From Goekera deserti (GTDB taxonomy: Bacteria; Actinomycetota; Actinomycetes; Mycobacteriales; Geodermatophilaceae): a stretch of DNA of 64,000 nucleotides. Shown here in pieces: positions 44,460 to 55,585 of the stretch. The notes under the pieces were generated by a model. That model had not been told where the DNA came from. It ran no database searches and saw only the letters and a list, made by a program, of their open reading frames with translations. The translations under genes were made by a program, and so were the position numbers. Every line of letters starts with the position of its first letter. The first letter of the stretch is position 1. The stretch is from positions 310,001 to 374,000 of the forward strand of contig NZ_JAAGWK010000010.1 of assembly GCF_010685995.1 (NCBI RefSeq), given 5' to 3'.

Positions 44460-45008
44460 ATGGGCATCGGACGCACCACGTCGCTGTCCCGGATGGCCGA
44501 CCTGGCGCTCACCTACCCCGAGATCGGCGCCACGCAGCGGGCCGAGCTGCCGGAGGGGTACCAGCACATCGAGCGCCGGGAGGTCGTCGGCTCCGGCCGG
44601 GAGGACTTCGAGCGCGCCGCGGCCGCGGTGTTCGACTGGCAGGCCCAGCGCGGCTCCGGGCTGCGGGTGCGGGCCACCGGGCCGGCCAGCCAGGTCGGCT
44701 CGCTGGTGCTGCTCACCATCGGGCTGCCCCGCCTCGGCCTGGACATCCCGTGCCGGGTGGTGTGGGTGGTCCAGCAGCCCGACCGCCGCGGCTTCGGCTA
44801 CGGCACGCTGCCGGGCCACCCGGAGAGCGGCGAGGAGTCGTTCGTGGTGAGCCTGGAGCCCTCCGGCGAGGTCGTGTTCACGATGCGCGCCTTCGCCCGG
44901 ATGGCCAGCCGGCTGGCGAAGCTGGGCGGCCCGGTGAGCACGCACGTGCCGCCCCTGGCGCTGGGCCTGTACACCCGCGCGATCCGCCGGGCCGCCGCCG
45001 GCCGCTGA
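44460..45008 (+). CDS. DUF1990 family protein
   Basis: A 182-residue protein of the DUF1990 family: LTYPEIGATQ near the start, YGTLPGHPESGEESFVV, and LYTRAIRRAA at the end. Members are found in actinobacteria and plants with unknown function; the fold is probably SRPBCC-like. The ATG shares its A with the last base of a preceding TGA in a possible 9-residue uORF. Confidence 0.82.
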   Translation: MGIGRTTSLSRMADLALTYPEIGATQRAELPEGYQHIERREVVGSGREDFERAAAAVFDWQAQRGSGLRVRATGPASQVGSLVLLTIGLPRLGLDIPCRVVWVVQQPDRRGFGYGTLPGHPESGEESFVVSLEPSGEVVFTMRAFARMASRLAKLGGPVSTHVPPLALGLYTRAIRRAAAGR

Positions 45009-45012
45009 GCGG

Positions 45013-45831
45013 TCACCGCCCGGCGCCGGCCTCGGCGCGCTCGTGCTGGATCAGGTCCTTGCTGCGCACCAGCCGCAGCAGCGTCACCACGAGCAGGCCG
45101 CCGGCCATGTTCAGCAGTGCCGTCCACCAGAACCAGCCCAGCCACGCGCCGTAGCCGAACGGGGCGCCGGACTGCAGGGCGGCGAAGACGATCAGCGAGT
45201 CCAGGATCGAGTGGAACATCTGCAGGCCGGCCAGCAGGAACGCCCCCGCGACGGCGGCCACGATCTTCGCCGGGTCCGACGTCGTGCCGTGCTGCATGCG
45301 GGTCATCAAGGTCAGCGCGGCCCCGGCGAGGAAGGCCAGGCACGCCGAGGTGACGTCGAAGGGCGCGTCGACGAAGTGCACCGCCGACTCGACCGCGGTC
45401 GCCCGGTACTGCGGGAACGCGTGCACGACGACCCACATCATCAACCAGCCGCCGACCAGGTTCCCGACCAGCGTGCCGCTCCACAGCCGGGCCAGCTGGC
45501 CCGGTGCCGCCCGGCCGGCCACGACGGCGGTGACCGGCACCAAGAAGCCCTCGGTGAACAGCTCGCTGCGGGCCAGCAGCAGCGCGATGAAGCCGATGCT
45601 GAACGCCAACCCGGCGAGCAGGTGGCTCTGCGTCTCGGTGTAGACGGCCAGCAGCGCCAGGACGCCGGTCGCCACCTCCACCCCGCCGGCCAGCCCGGTG
45701 GCCAGCACCTCCCGCCACGTGCGGTGCAGCCGCTGCGCGCCCTCGCTGACGATGAGCTCGAAGGCCTCCTGCACCTCGTCCTCGGCCGGGGCGTCGGTGC
45801 TGCCCAGCTCCACCCGCGCCTGGTCGACCAC
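45013..45831 (-). CDS. formate/nitrite transporter family channel
   Basis: A 272-residue FNT-type membrane protein with about six helices. LLARSELFTEGFLVPV and GNLVGGWLMM match the re-entrant loops, and FHSILDSLIVFAAL the last part. These pentameric channels pass formate, nitrite, hydrosulfide or related weak acids. GTG start with GGAGGC eight bases upstream. Near sulfur and succinate genes but substrate unproven. Confidence 0.8.
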   Translation of the reverse strand: MVDQARVELGSTDAPAEDEVQEAFELIVSEGAQRLHRTWREVLATGLAGGVEVATGVLALLAVYTETQSHLLAGLAFSIGFIALLLARSELFTEGFLVPVTAVVAGRAAPGQLARLWSGTLVGNLVGGWLMMWVVVHAFPQYRATAVESAVHFVDAPFDVTSACLAFLAGAALTLMTRMQHGTTSDPAKIVAAVAGAFLLAGLQMFHSILDSLIVFAALQSGAPFGYGAWLGWFWWTALLNMAGGLLVVTLLRLVRSKDLIQHERAEAGAGR

Positions 45832-45928
45832 GGTGCCTCCTCGGTCGCAGAGCAGGTCCGTGGCTCGACGCCTGCCCGGCGGCACTACCCGGCGCGCCCG
45901 CCCGGAACCGGGCCGGCGGGCACCGTCG

Positions 45929-46630
45929 TCAGCCGCTCGGCCCGAACTGCTCCACCCGCACCGCCGAGGCCGGCATGCCCAGGTCGTCGGTGAGCAGCCG
46001 GGTGGCCGCGCCGACGAAGGCGGTGGAACCGCAGACGAACGCCGTCTGGCCCGGCTCCCACAGCGGCACCAGGTCCGCCGCGGTCAGCCGGGACGCCGGG
46101 CGGACGCCGGTGGCCTCCCCGGAGAGGGCCAGCACCGCGCCGGCGGACACCAGCTCGTCGGCGTAGGGCAGTCCCGCCCGGGTACGCCCGGCCGCCGCCA
46201 CCCGCAGCAGGTCCGTGCGGCCGGTGTCGACCGCGTGCCGCACCATCGCCACCAGCGGGACGACGCCGCTGCCCCCGCCGACCAGCAGCGCCGGGGAGAC
46301 GCCGTCCCAGGCGAACCAGCCGCCGATCGGGCCGCGCACCTCCAGCTCGTCGCCCGGTTCGACGACGTCGGCGAGGTACCCGGACACCTCGCCGTCGTCC
46401 AGCCGCTCGACGAACAGCTCGAGCAGCGGGTCCGAGGGCGCCGAGGCCACCGAGTAGGACCGCTGCGCGGTGTACCCGTCGGGCGCGGTCAGCCGGACGA
46501 CGTAGTGCTGCCCGGGCAGGTGGTCGACCCGGTCGGCGACGTCCAGACGCAGCTGCACGCCCCGGGCCACCGGACGTCGCACCCCCGCCACGGTCGCCGT
46601 CCGCCACCCGCCGCGGCTCGCTCGCGTCAC
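45929..46630 (-). CDS. FAD/NAD(P)-binding oxidoreductase (ferredoxin reductase-type)
   Basis: A 233-residue reductase of the FNR-like fold: RSYSVASAP (FAD binding), PIGGWFAW, GGGSGVVPLVAMVRHA (NAD(P) binding) and VCGSTAFVGAAT at the end. No 2Fe-2S domain is attached. GTG with GGAGGTG upstream. Just after the molybdopterin protein in the same direction, so a redox pair is likely: NAD(P)H via FAD to the molybdoenzyme or the reverse. Confidence 0.85.
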   Translation of the reverse strand: MTRASRGGWRTATVAGVRRPVARGVQLRLDVADRVDHLPGQHYVVRLTAPDGYTAQRSYSVASAPSDPLLELFVERLDDGEVSGYLADVVEPGDELEVRGPIGGWFAWDGVSPALLVGGGSGVVPLVAMVRHAVDTGRTDLLRVAAAGRTRAGLPYADELVSAGAVLALSGEATGVRPASRLTAADLVPLWEPGQTAFVCGSTAFVGAATRLLTDDLGMPASAVRVEQFGPSG

Positions 46631-46717
46631 GGGGTCACCTCCGTCCGCCACCCGTCGGCCCCGTCCCGGGGGCCCGCGGCGTGCGCAGCACGTCGTGGGG
46701 AGGGACGGGGTCCTCCT

Positions 46718-47329
46718 TCAGTCACCCTGGTAGCGCTGCTGGAGCCACGGGTCGCCGCGGTCGTGGTAGCCGTTGCGCTCCCAGAACCCCTGCTGGTCGC
46801 GCTTCATCAGCGTCAGCCTGGTGACCCACTTGGCGCTCTTCCAGAAGTACAGGTGCGGCACAAGCAGTCGCACCGGGCCACCGTGCTCCAGCGACAGCGG
46901 CCGGCCGTCGAACTCCCACACCAGCCACGCCTTCCCGCCCCGGACGTCGTCCAGCGGGAGGTTGGTGGTGTAGCCGGTCTTGGCGGTGGCCATGACGAAC
47001 CGGCCCTCCTCGGTGGGCCGGGCCACCTCGAGCAGCGAGTCGACGCTGACGCCGGCGAAGTGGGTGTCGAACTTCGACCAGGTCGTCACGCAGTGGATGT
47101 CGCCCCGGTACTCGGCGGCGGGCAGCGCGTGCACCTCGTCCCAGGACCAGGTGGTGGGCGTCTCGACCTGCCCGTCGACGGTGATGCTCCACGTCTCCGG
47201 GCTGATCCGGGGGGTCGGCTCGGCGGTGAGCACCGGCCAGTCGCTGCCGGTGTCGTACTGGCCCGGGGGCAGTCGCGCGTCGCGCGGGGTGCGTGCTCGC
47301 CCGAGGAAGCCCCGGGTCGGTCCAGCCAT
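46718..47329 (-). CDS. sulfite-oxidase-fold molybdopterin protein
   Basis: A 203-residue single-domain SUOX/YedY-like protein. IHCVTTWSKFDTHFAG carries the Mo-binding Cys, followed by GPVRLLVPHLYFWKSAKWV. No Tat signal, membrane helix or C-terminal dimerisation domain is visible, so it is probably cytosolic. ATG chosen before AGPTRGFLGRA. The flavin reductase follows 87 bases downstream. Confidence 0.85.
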   Translation of the reverse strand: MAGPTRGFLGRARTPRDARLPPGQYDTGSDWPVLTAEPTPRISPETWSITVDGQVETPTTWSWDEVHALPAAEYRGDIHCVTTWSKFDTHFAGVSVDSLLEVARPTEEGRFVMATAKTGYTTNLPLDDVRGGKAWLVWEFDGRPLSLEHGGPVRLLVPHLYFWKSAKWVTRLTLMKRDQQGFWERNGYHDRGDPWLQQRYQGD

Positions 47330-47480
47330 CGTCGTCGTCCCCTCGCCGTCGTGCCGGTGCGGGTGCATCTTGCCTCGTCGGACGCGGGAACGCCCGTCCC
47401 GGGGCGAGCGCCGGGGCCTGTGACGTGGGAGATTGGTGGTGCACAACGGACCACCCACGGATGAGGACGGCCTTACATGA

Positions 47481-47493
47481 GACGTGTCACGTC
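47481..47493. promoter_or_regulatory. 13-bp palindrome upstream of sdhC
   Basis: GACGTGTCACGTC, with perfect arms around one base; an adjoining CACGTTCAC gives further CACG half-sites. It lies 33-45 bases upstream of the -10 box of sdhC. Candidate operator; the regulator is unknown. Confidence 0.45.
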
Positions 47494-47525
47494 ACGTTCA
47501 CATGGGCGTCCGTCTGTGCACGACG

Positions 47526-47531
47526 TAGCGT
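47526..47531 (+). promoter_or_regulatory. -10 box for leaderless sdhC transcript
   Basis: TAGCGT, six bases before the GTG of sdhC, with no ribosome binding site in between. This is the arrangement of leaderless actinobacterial mRNAs. Confidence 0.6.
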
Positions 47532-47537
47532 TGCCCT

Positions 47538-48245
47538 GTGGCGACCGCAACGCAGACAGCCCAGCGCAGGGCAGCGAAGACCGGGCGGGGATCCTCCTCG
47601 GTCTTCAAGAAGGCAGTCATGGCCATCAGCGGCATCCTCATGGTGCTGTTCCTGGTGGCCCACGCGATCGGCAACCTGCACGTCTTCCAGGGTGCCGAGT
47701 CGTTCAACGAGTACTCCGAGTGGCTCCGCGAGTTCGGCGAGCCGGCACTCCCCCACCGGACCCTGCTCACCCTGATCGAGATCGGTCTGCTGGTGTCCGT
47801 GGTCGCCCACATGTGGTCGGCCTTCTCGCTCTGGCGTCAGGCCAAGCGGGCACGCCCGGTCGCCTACGTCACGAAGAAGCGCGTCCAGCAGAGCTACGCC
47901 TCGCGCACGCTGCGCTGGGGCGGGGTGATCATCCTGCTGTTCATCATCTGGCACCTGCTGGACATGACCTTCGGCGCGGTCAACCCCGACGGCACCGACT
48001 CGACGCCGTACGACCGGCTGGTCGCCAGCTTCGAGAACCCGTTCATCACCGCCTTCTACGTGCTGGCGCTGGTCCTGCTCGGCATGCACCTGCGCCACGG
48101 CATCTTCAGCGCCGCCCAGACGCTGGGGCAGACCAACAAGCGACGCGAGCGGCTGCTCAACATCACCGCCACCACCTTCGCGACGGGGCTGATCGCCCTG
48201 TACCTGGTGACCCCGGTCGCCGTCGCCCTTGACTTCGTGAACTGA
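47538..48245 (+). CDS. sdhC: succinate dehydrogenase cytochrome b subunit
   Basis: A 235-residue b558-type membrane subunit with five helices, e.g. [17 protein letters not shown] and [17 protein letters not shown], and [16 protein letters not shown]. Conserved histidines in helices can bind two hemes. One subunit anchors SdhA/B and exchanges electrons with menaquinone, as in Bacillus and actinobacteria. GTG start. Confidence 0.92.
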   Translation: MATATQTAQRRAAKTGRGSSSVFKKAVMAISGILMVLFLVAHAIGNLHVFQGAESFNEYSEWLREFGEPALPHRTLLTLIEIGLLVSVVAHMWSAFSLWRQAKRARPVAYVTKKRVQQSYASRTLRWGGVIILLFIIWHLLDMTFGAVNPDGTDSTPYDRLVASFENPFITAFYVLALVLLGMHLRHGIFSAAQTLGQTNKRRERLLNITATTFATGLIALYLVTPVAVALDFVN

Positions 48246-48258
48246 CGGGAGCGCAGAC

Positions 48259-50201
<1,943 letters not shown>

Positions 50202-50205
<4 letters not shown>

Positions 50206-50957
50206 ACCTGACCCTGCGGGTCTGGCGGCAGCCCCACCCCACCGCCAAGGGCAAGATGGTGACCTACAAGGTCAGCGACGTGTCCCCGGACATGTCGTTC
50301 CTGGAGATGCTCGACGTCCTCAACGAGCAGCTGATCCTCTCCGGCGACGACCCGGTCGCCTTCGACCACGACTGCCGTGAGGGCATCTGCGGCAGCTGCG
50401 GGCTGATGATCAACGGCTACGCGCACGGGCCGGAGCAGACCACCACCTGCCAGCTGCACATGCGGTCGTTCAAGGACGGCGACGAGATCGACATCGAGCC
50501 GTGGCGCTCGGGCGGGTTCCCGCTGATCAAGGACCTCGTCGTCGACCGCTCGGCGTTCGACCGGATCATCGCCTCCGGCGGGTTCATCAGCGCACCGACC
50601 GGCACCGCGCCCGAGGCGCACGCCACCCCGGTGCCCAAGAAGGACTCCGACGCCGCCTTCGACGCCGCCACCTGCATCGGCTGTGGCGCCTGCGTGGCCG
50701 CGTGCCCGAACGGCTCGGCCATGCTGTTCACCGCGGCGAAGGTGTCCCACCTCGGCCTGCTGCCCCAGGGCCAGCCCGAGCGGGACGCCCGGGTCATCAA
50801 GATGGTCGCGCAGCAGGACGCCGAGGACTTCGGTGGCTGCAGCAACATCGGCGAGTGCTCCGCGGTGTGCCCCAAGGGCATCTCCATGGAGACCATCTCC
50901 CGGCTCAACCACGACCTGCTCGGCGCCCTGCGCGCCAACGCCGTGCCGGCCAGCTGA
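50202..50957 (+). CDS. sdhB: succinate dehydrogenase iron-sulfur subunit
   Basis: A 251-residue subunit: plant-type [2Fe-2S] motif [10 protein letters not shown] with a later Cys, then [11 protein letters not shown] and [14 protein letters not shown] for the [4Fe-4S] and [3Fe-4S] centres. It passes electrons from SdhA to the hemes of SdhC. Start GTG overlaps the sdhA stop. Confidence 0.95.
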
Positions 50958-50970
50958 GCTGACCCCTGCC

Positions 50971-51005
50971 GACGGGCGGGCACCCTCCCTGGGTGCCCGC
51001 CCGTC
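50971..51005 (+). terminator. terminator of sdhCAB
   Basis: A perfect 15-base stem (GACGGGCGGGCACCC and complement) with loop TCCCT, 13 bases after the sdhB stop. Confidence 0.9.
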
Positions 51006-51025
51006 GTGCTGTCCGGGCTGCCACC

Positions 51026-51529
51026 ATGGCCGGCACCCGCGTCGACGCGGCCGACACGCAGGAGGCAGCCGAGGTGTTCTGGAAGCGCTGGGAAACGGCG
51101 ACCGGCGTGGTCGTCGCAGTTCCGGCCGGACCCGGGCAGGAGTGGACCGTGGAGGTGCGCACCGCGGCCGGCGAGGTGTTCCGCAGCCGGGTGGCGGCAC
51201 CCCCGGGCGGCCGCGGCCTGGTGCCGCCGGTCCTGCACCAGGTGGTGCGGCTCCGGTTCGCCGCTCGGAGCCGAGCCGTGCGCTTCGACGCCGACGACCC
51301 TGGGCTGCGCCGGCCCGCGCCCCCGGCACCCGCGCGCCCGTTGCGACCACCCGCCTCGCGGGCCACGGCCCCGGGGATGCGGACGGACCAGCGGCTGCTG
51401 GCCGAGCTGACCGCACAGCGCCGGGCGCTGGCCGCACTGTCCCGGGAGCCGTCGGTCCTCGGGCTGGAGCTGCCACCGGAGGTGGTCGGCGCGCTGCGGC
51501 CAGCCTGCTGCAGCAGGTCGCCTCGGTGA
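51026..51529 (+). CDS. hypothetical protein, possibly frameshifted at the 3' end
   Basis: A 167-residue protein without recognised domain. Beginning EAAEVFWKRWETATGVVVAV, followed by a proline/alanine-rich middle and a helical end LLAELTAQRRALAALSREPS. The last nine residues (PACCSRSPR) look out of frame. The other frame in that place gives AASLLQQVASVTGSSL up to a stop at 51567, which would continue the helix better. A coding frame is likely but not certain. Confidence 0.5.
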   Translation: MAGTRVDAADTQEAAEVFWKRWETATGVVVAVPAGPGQEWTVEVRTAAGEVFRSRVAAPPGGRGLVPPVLHQVVRLRFAARSRAVRFDADDPGLRRPAPPAPARPLRPPASRATAPGMRTDQRLLAELTAQRRALAALSREPSVLGLELPPEVVGALRPACCSRSPR

Positions 51530-51636
51530 CCGGGAGCAGCCTGCGCCGGCGGTCCGGGCAGGCCTGACGCCCCGGACAAGGGGGGCGGGTGTCCACGGCG
51601 CCACCGGCGCCCTGCTGAGCGCGCTACGGTCGGGGG

Positions 51637-51909
51637 ATGTTGCGCTGGGCGAGTGCCGTGGTGCTGGCGGCGGTCGTGTCCGGGTTCGCCGTACTGCTCG
51701 TCACCGGTGAGTACCTGGAAGACGGTCCGGTGGTCACCCGGCTGTCGTGGAACCACGGCGTGCACCTGGGCGACCTGTTCGTGCTGGCCGGCTGGGCGGT
51801 GGCGATGCTGGCCGTCCTGCACCTGCTGCGGCTGACCCGGCCGGCCGACGTGCTGTCGTCCGCCGTGGGCGAGACCGAGCGCGACCGCGCCGCCGTCCCG
51901 GGCGGCTGA
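51637..51909 (+). CDS. small membrane protein
   Basis: A 90-residue protein with two membrane helices (WASAVVLAAVVSGFAVLLV and LFVLAGWAVAMLAVLHLLRL). Between them a loop YLEDGPVVTRLSWNHGVHLG. TACGGT six bases before the ATG points to a leaderless transcript. No family recognised. Confidence 0.65.
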   Translation: MLRWASAVVLAAVVSGFAVLLVTGEYLEDGPVVTRLSWNHGVHLGDLFVLAGWAVAMLAVLHLLRLTRPADVLSSAVGETERDRAAVPGG

Positions 51910-51990
51910 CCCGCTGCGAGGGCGTGGCCGGCGACGACCCACGACAGCTCGGGAGAGCTGGCAACGCCCGTGGTGGGCCTGGCCGCGGCG

Positions 51991-53178
51991 TCAGCCGCGG
52001 GAGGGCAGCCGGCTGCCCCGGCGGGGACGCAGCTCGCGGGTCTCCGGTTGCCGCCCGCCGAGCCGCGCGGCGGCGGTCGTGCCCTGCTGCTCCCGGGCGA
52101 CCGCCGCGGCGATCTCCCGGGAGGCGTCGGCGTCGGTCAGCGCCATGTACACCTCGGCCGCGCGGCGGGCGCGGTGGGCATAGGCGGCGGCCATCGCGGT
52201 GTCGGTGCGGTTGAACTCGGCCTGCGCGGCGGTCTCCGCGATGACCGCGCGCTTGGCCTTGTCCACCTCCGACGCCGGCCAGAACGCCTTGAGGCCGGCC
52301 ACCACCAGGTCCAGGACGACGAAGAACAGCAGCCACAGCCACACGGTCGGGTCGTCGCCGAGCAGCTGCAGGAAGGCCCGGCTCTCCGCGCTCAGACCGG
52401 TGGTGGTCGCGGCGTCGTGGGCGGCGTCCTGGCGCTGCCCCAGCGCCTGCCGCTGCTCGGCCAGCTGCGCCTGCAGCCCGGGCAGGGCGGTGTCGCGCGC
52501 GGCCAGCACGGCGGGCAGAGCGACGTCGCGGTAGGTCTCCCACTCCCGCCGCAGCGGGTCGGCGACGTCGCCGGGGCCCGCGTAGTTGCCGTTGGCGGCC
52601 CGGTTGGTGCCGTTGACCGGGATGGCGTCGGCCACCCAGGCCGCCTTCAGCTCGTCGGTGCGCGCGTAGGCGGCGGCCACCTCGGCGTCCAGCCGGGCCA
52701 CCTCGGCCTCCAGCGCCGCGATCCGCTCGGTCTCCGGGGCGCTCTGCGCCACCAGCGCCACCTCCCGCGACGCGGCCGCGGCGGCGTCGACGGCGACCAG
52801 GTGCCGGATGTCGGCGGCGTACAGGAAGGTGAGGCTGGAGTGCGCCACGACCATCCCGATGACCACCGACAGCAGACCGCGGACCAGCAGCACGTGCCCG
52901 ACCCGGTAGCGCAGCGTGTCCTTCTCGATGGTCATCTGGCTGATCAGCCGGTCGATGCTGAACATGACCCCGCCGAACACGGCGGCCGCGGCGAGCGCGA
53001 GCGGCAGCGCCAGGCCGAGGGTGAACCGGGCCGTGGTGAACATCGCGCCGGCCGACCAGAGCGTCATCAGGCAGATCAGCGCACCGAACGTCGCGTACCG
53101 GCGGGTCTCCCGGTGCTGCTCGGCGGCGTCGACGTCGACCCCTGACGCCCACAGCATCGGGCGGATCCGACCGGCCAT
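51991..53178 (-). CDS. DUF4407 membrane protein
   Basis: A 395-residue protein of the DUF4407 type. Helices: TFGALICLMTLWSAGAMFT, a second LALPLALAAAAVFGGVMF followed by SIDRLI, then VLLVRGLLSVVIGMVVAHS, a long coiled-coil/charged extracytoplasmic or cytoplasmic region (residues ~130-250), and the last helix LWLLFFVVLDLVVAGLKA. Strong ribosome binding site AGGAGGAG. Function unknown. Confidence 0.8.
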   Translation of the reverse strand: MAGRIRPMLWASGVDVDAAEQHRETRRYATFGALICLMTLWSAGAMFTTARFTLGLALPLALAAAAVFGGVMFSIDRLISQMTIEKDTLRYRVGHVLLVRGLLSVVIGMVVAHSSLTFLYAADIRHLVAVDAAAAASREVALVAQSAPETERIAALEAEVARLDAEVAAAYARTDELKAAWVADAIPVNGTNRAANGNYAGPGDVADPLRREWETYRDVALPAVLAARDTALPGLQAQLAEQRQALGQRQDAAHDAATTTGLSAESRAFLQLLGDDPTVWLWLLFFVVLDLVVAGLKAFWPASEVDKAKRAVIAETAAQAEFNRTDTAMAAAYAHRARRAAEVYMALTDADASREIAAAVAREQQGTTAAARLGGRQPETRELRPRRGSRLPSRG

Positions 53179-53279
53179 GCTGATCTCCTCCTGCGGCGAC
53201 GGGGCACCCGGCGGCGCAGGGTCCGCTGTCCCTCATCGGCAGTCGCGGGCCCCGCCGGGCACGCCACGACCGGCCGGGA

Positions 53280-54008
53280 TCAGGCGTACCGGGCGACGAA
53301 GGCGGCCAGCATGCGGGCCGGTTCGGTCACCACCGCGGGCGAGAGCCGCTCGACCAGGGTGTCGAGCTCCTCGGGCGGGAAGTAGCCGGCGTGCTGGTAG
53401 ACCCGCACCCGGGTGAGGATGCCGGCGACGTCCAGCTCGGGGTGGAACTGGGTGGCGTACACGTTGCGCCGAACCCGGAACATCTGCACCGGGCACGCCG
53501 GCGACGACGCCAGCAGCACCGCCGACGGCGGCAGCACCCGGCAGGCCTCCTTGTGCCCGACGAAGGCGTCGAAGCGCTCGGGCATCCCGGCGAGCACGGG
53601 GTCGGCGAGCCCCTCGGCGGTGAGCGTCACCGGCACCGCCGAGATCGGCTCGCCGAACACCCGGTCGACGACGCCGCCCTGGTGCACGCCCAGCGTGCCG
53701 ATCCCGTAGCAGGCGCCGAAGAAGGGCAGGTCCCGGTCGACCACCTCGTCGAGCAGGGTGCGCAGCTCGGCCTCGACCCGGTGCTGCACGGCCGACTTGG
53801 TCTGCGGCGGGTCACTGGAGTTGAACGGCCCACCGCCGAGCAGGACGCCGGAGTAGTCGTCGAGCCGCAGGTCACCCAGCGGCGCGGCCTCCATGCGCAC
53901 GTGCCGCAGCTGCTCCGGGGCCAGGCCGGTGGCGCGGAGGAAGGCGGCGTACTCGTCCTGCGCGGCCTCGTCCTCGGCGCGGGAGGCCAGCAGCAGGAAG
54001 GGCCTCAC
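53280..54008 (-). CDS. class I glutamine amidotransferase
   Basis: A 242-residue GATase1-domain protein with the nucleophile in PFFGACYGIG and the downstream QFHPELD histidine-glutamate pair; LLGGGPFNSSD is the oxyanion region. Stand-alone members resemble GuaA-like or gamma-glutamyl hydrolase-like enzymes; no synthetase domain here. GTG start with TAGCAT six bases upstream. Confidence 0.85.
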   Translation of the reverse strand: MRPFLLLASRAEDEAAQDEYAAFLRATGLAPEQLRHVRMEAAPLGDLRLDDYSGVLLGGGPFNSSDPPQTKSAVQHRVEAELRTLLDEVVDRDLPFFGACYGIGTLGVHQGGVVDRVFGEPISAVPVTLTAEGLADPVLAGMPERFDAFVGHKEACRVLPPSAVLLASSPACPVQMFRVRRNVYATQFHPELDVAGILTRVRVYQHAGYFPPEELDTLVERLSPAVVTEPARMLAAFVARYA

Positions 54009-54054
54009 CGGGCGATGCTATGCCCCGCCCCCACGCCGCGGGCCGGGTGTTCCG

Positions 54055-55452
54055 TCAGCGAGCGCGGTTGTACCCGAAGAAGCCGCGCTTGCGGATCAGC
54101 TCGGAGACCTCGACCGGGACCATGGACTCCCAGCTCTCGTCCTCGGTGGGGATCCGCTTGAGCACGTCGCGGCTGAGGATCGGCAGGTACTCCGGCTTGT
54201 ACTCGTCCAGCCCGACGAAGCTGCCGCGCCCGGCCAGGTAGTCGTAGAGCGGCTGCAGCTCCGGGGACACCCGGACGGTGTCGACGGTGACCACCTCGCC
54301 GTCGTCCAGCATGGGGTAGACGAACAGTCGCAGCTCGTTCTTGAACAGCCGGCCGAAGCTCTCCAGGATGCCGCCGGGCAGCTGCGCGTGGCTGGCCTCG
54401 TCGAACAGGCTGATCAGGCTGGGCAGGCCCATGACCATGCCGATCCGCCCGTCGGTGCGCCAGGCCAGGTAGGCGGCCAGCCGGTGGTAGGCGGCGAAGT
54501 CGGAGATGAGCACGGTCATCCCGCAGGCGGCGAGCAGGTCGGCCCGGGCGAGGAAGTCGCGGCGGTCGACGTCGCCACCGGCCCGCAGGTTGGCCATGGT
54601 CAGCTCGGTCAGCACCAGGACGTCGCGCCCGGCGACGGCGGGGTCGGCCTCGAACCGCGCCTGCGCCGCCTCCAGCATGTCGATGTTGACCACGGTGGGC
54701 GGCCGGAAGCTGCCCCGCTCGACCAGGATCGCCTTCTTGCGCAGCACCTCGCTGGGCTGGAGCACCTGGCGGTCCGGGGCGAACATCGCGGCCCCGCTGA
54801 GCCCGACCTGCACCAGCTTGAGCGCCATCAGCCGGTTGTCCACGGCGCGGAACTCGATGCCCCGCAGCTCGATCATGTCGATCTCGATCCGCCCGGTGGT
54901 CAGCCGGTCCAGCAGGCTCTCCACCAGGCGCTCGGGCTCGTGGTGGGTGAAGAACGCGGCGTGCAGCAGGTTGACCCCGACGACGCCGAGCGCCTCCTGC
55001 TGCAGCGCCGCCTCGTCGTCGAGCATCCGCACGTGCAGCACGATCTGGCTGGCCTCGTCGCGGGGGTGCGACTGGAACTTCACGCCCATCCAGCCGTGGC
55101 ACTCGTTGCCGCCGCGGTAGCTGCGGGCGACGACGGTGTCGGCGAAGGCGAAGAACGCCGTCTCGTCGCCACGCTCGTCGCCGAGGCGGTCGACGTTGAG
55201 CTCGTACTCGTGATCGAGCATGGCCTGCAGCCGGCCCTTGGACACGTACCGGTCGCTCTTGCCGTAGACGGCGTCGCTGACCGACATGTCGTAGGCCGAC
55301 ATCGACTTGGCCACCGTGCCGGCCGCGCCGCCCGCGCGGAAGAACCAGCGGGCGACCTCCTGACCGGCGCCGATCTCGGCGATCGTGCCGTACCAGCGCG
55401 GGTCGAGGTTGATCTGCAGCGCCTTCTGCAGCGTGTCCGTGCCGGCTTCCAC
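54055..55452 (-). CDS. conserved protein of unknown function
   Basis: A 465-residue protein of a widespread bacterial family that carries inconsistent names in databases. Conserved-looking blocks: LQINLDPRWYGTIAEIGAGQEVARWFFR near the start, KSMSAYDMSVSDAVYG, NLLHAAFFTHHEP, and a C-terminal LAGRGSFVGLDEYKPEYLPI with IRKRGFFGYNR. No signal peptide or membrane segment. GTG start with AGGGGG upstream. No catalytic motif can be named. Confidence 0.75.
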   Translation of the reverse strand: MEAGTDTLQKALQINLDPRWYGTIAEIGAGQEVARWFFRAGGAAGTVAKSMSAYDMSVSDAVYGKSDRYVSKGRLQAMLDHEYELNVDRLGDERGDETAFFAFADTVVARSYRGGNECHGWMGVKFQSHPRDEASQIVLHVRMLDDEAALQQEALGVVGVNLLHAAFFTHHEPERLVESLLDRLTTGRIEIDMIELRGIEFRAVDNRLMALKLVQVGLSGAAMFAPDRQVLQPSEVLRKKAILVERGSFRPPTVVNIDMLEAAQARFEADPAVAGRDVLVLTELTMANLRAGGDVDRRDFLARADLLAACGMTVLISDFAAYHRLAAYLAWRTDGRIGMVMGLPSLISLFDEASHAQLPGGILESFGRLFKNELRLFVYPMLDDGEVVTVDTVRVSPELQPLYDYLAGRGSFVGLDEYKPEYLPILSRDVLKRIPTEDESWESMVPVEVSELIRKRGFFGYNRAR

Positions 55453-55585
55453 AGCTGTCCCCCTGACGGTGCGTGGGCGTCGTCGCTCGGAGCGTAGGTG
55501 CCGGGTGTGACGGGCGCGCGTCCGGCACCCGACGGTCCGGCGACCCCGCGCCGCCGTCGTCCGGACGGCGCCGCGGGGCACCGGC

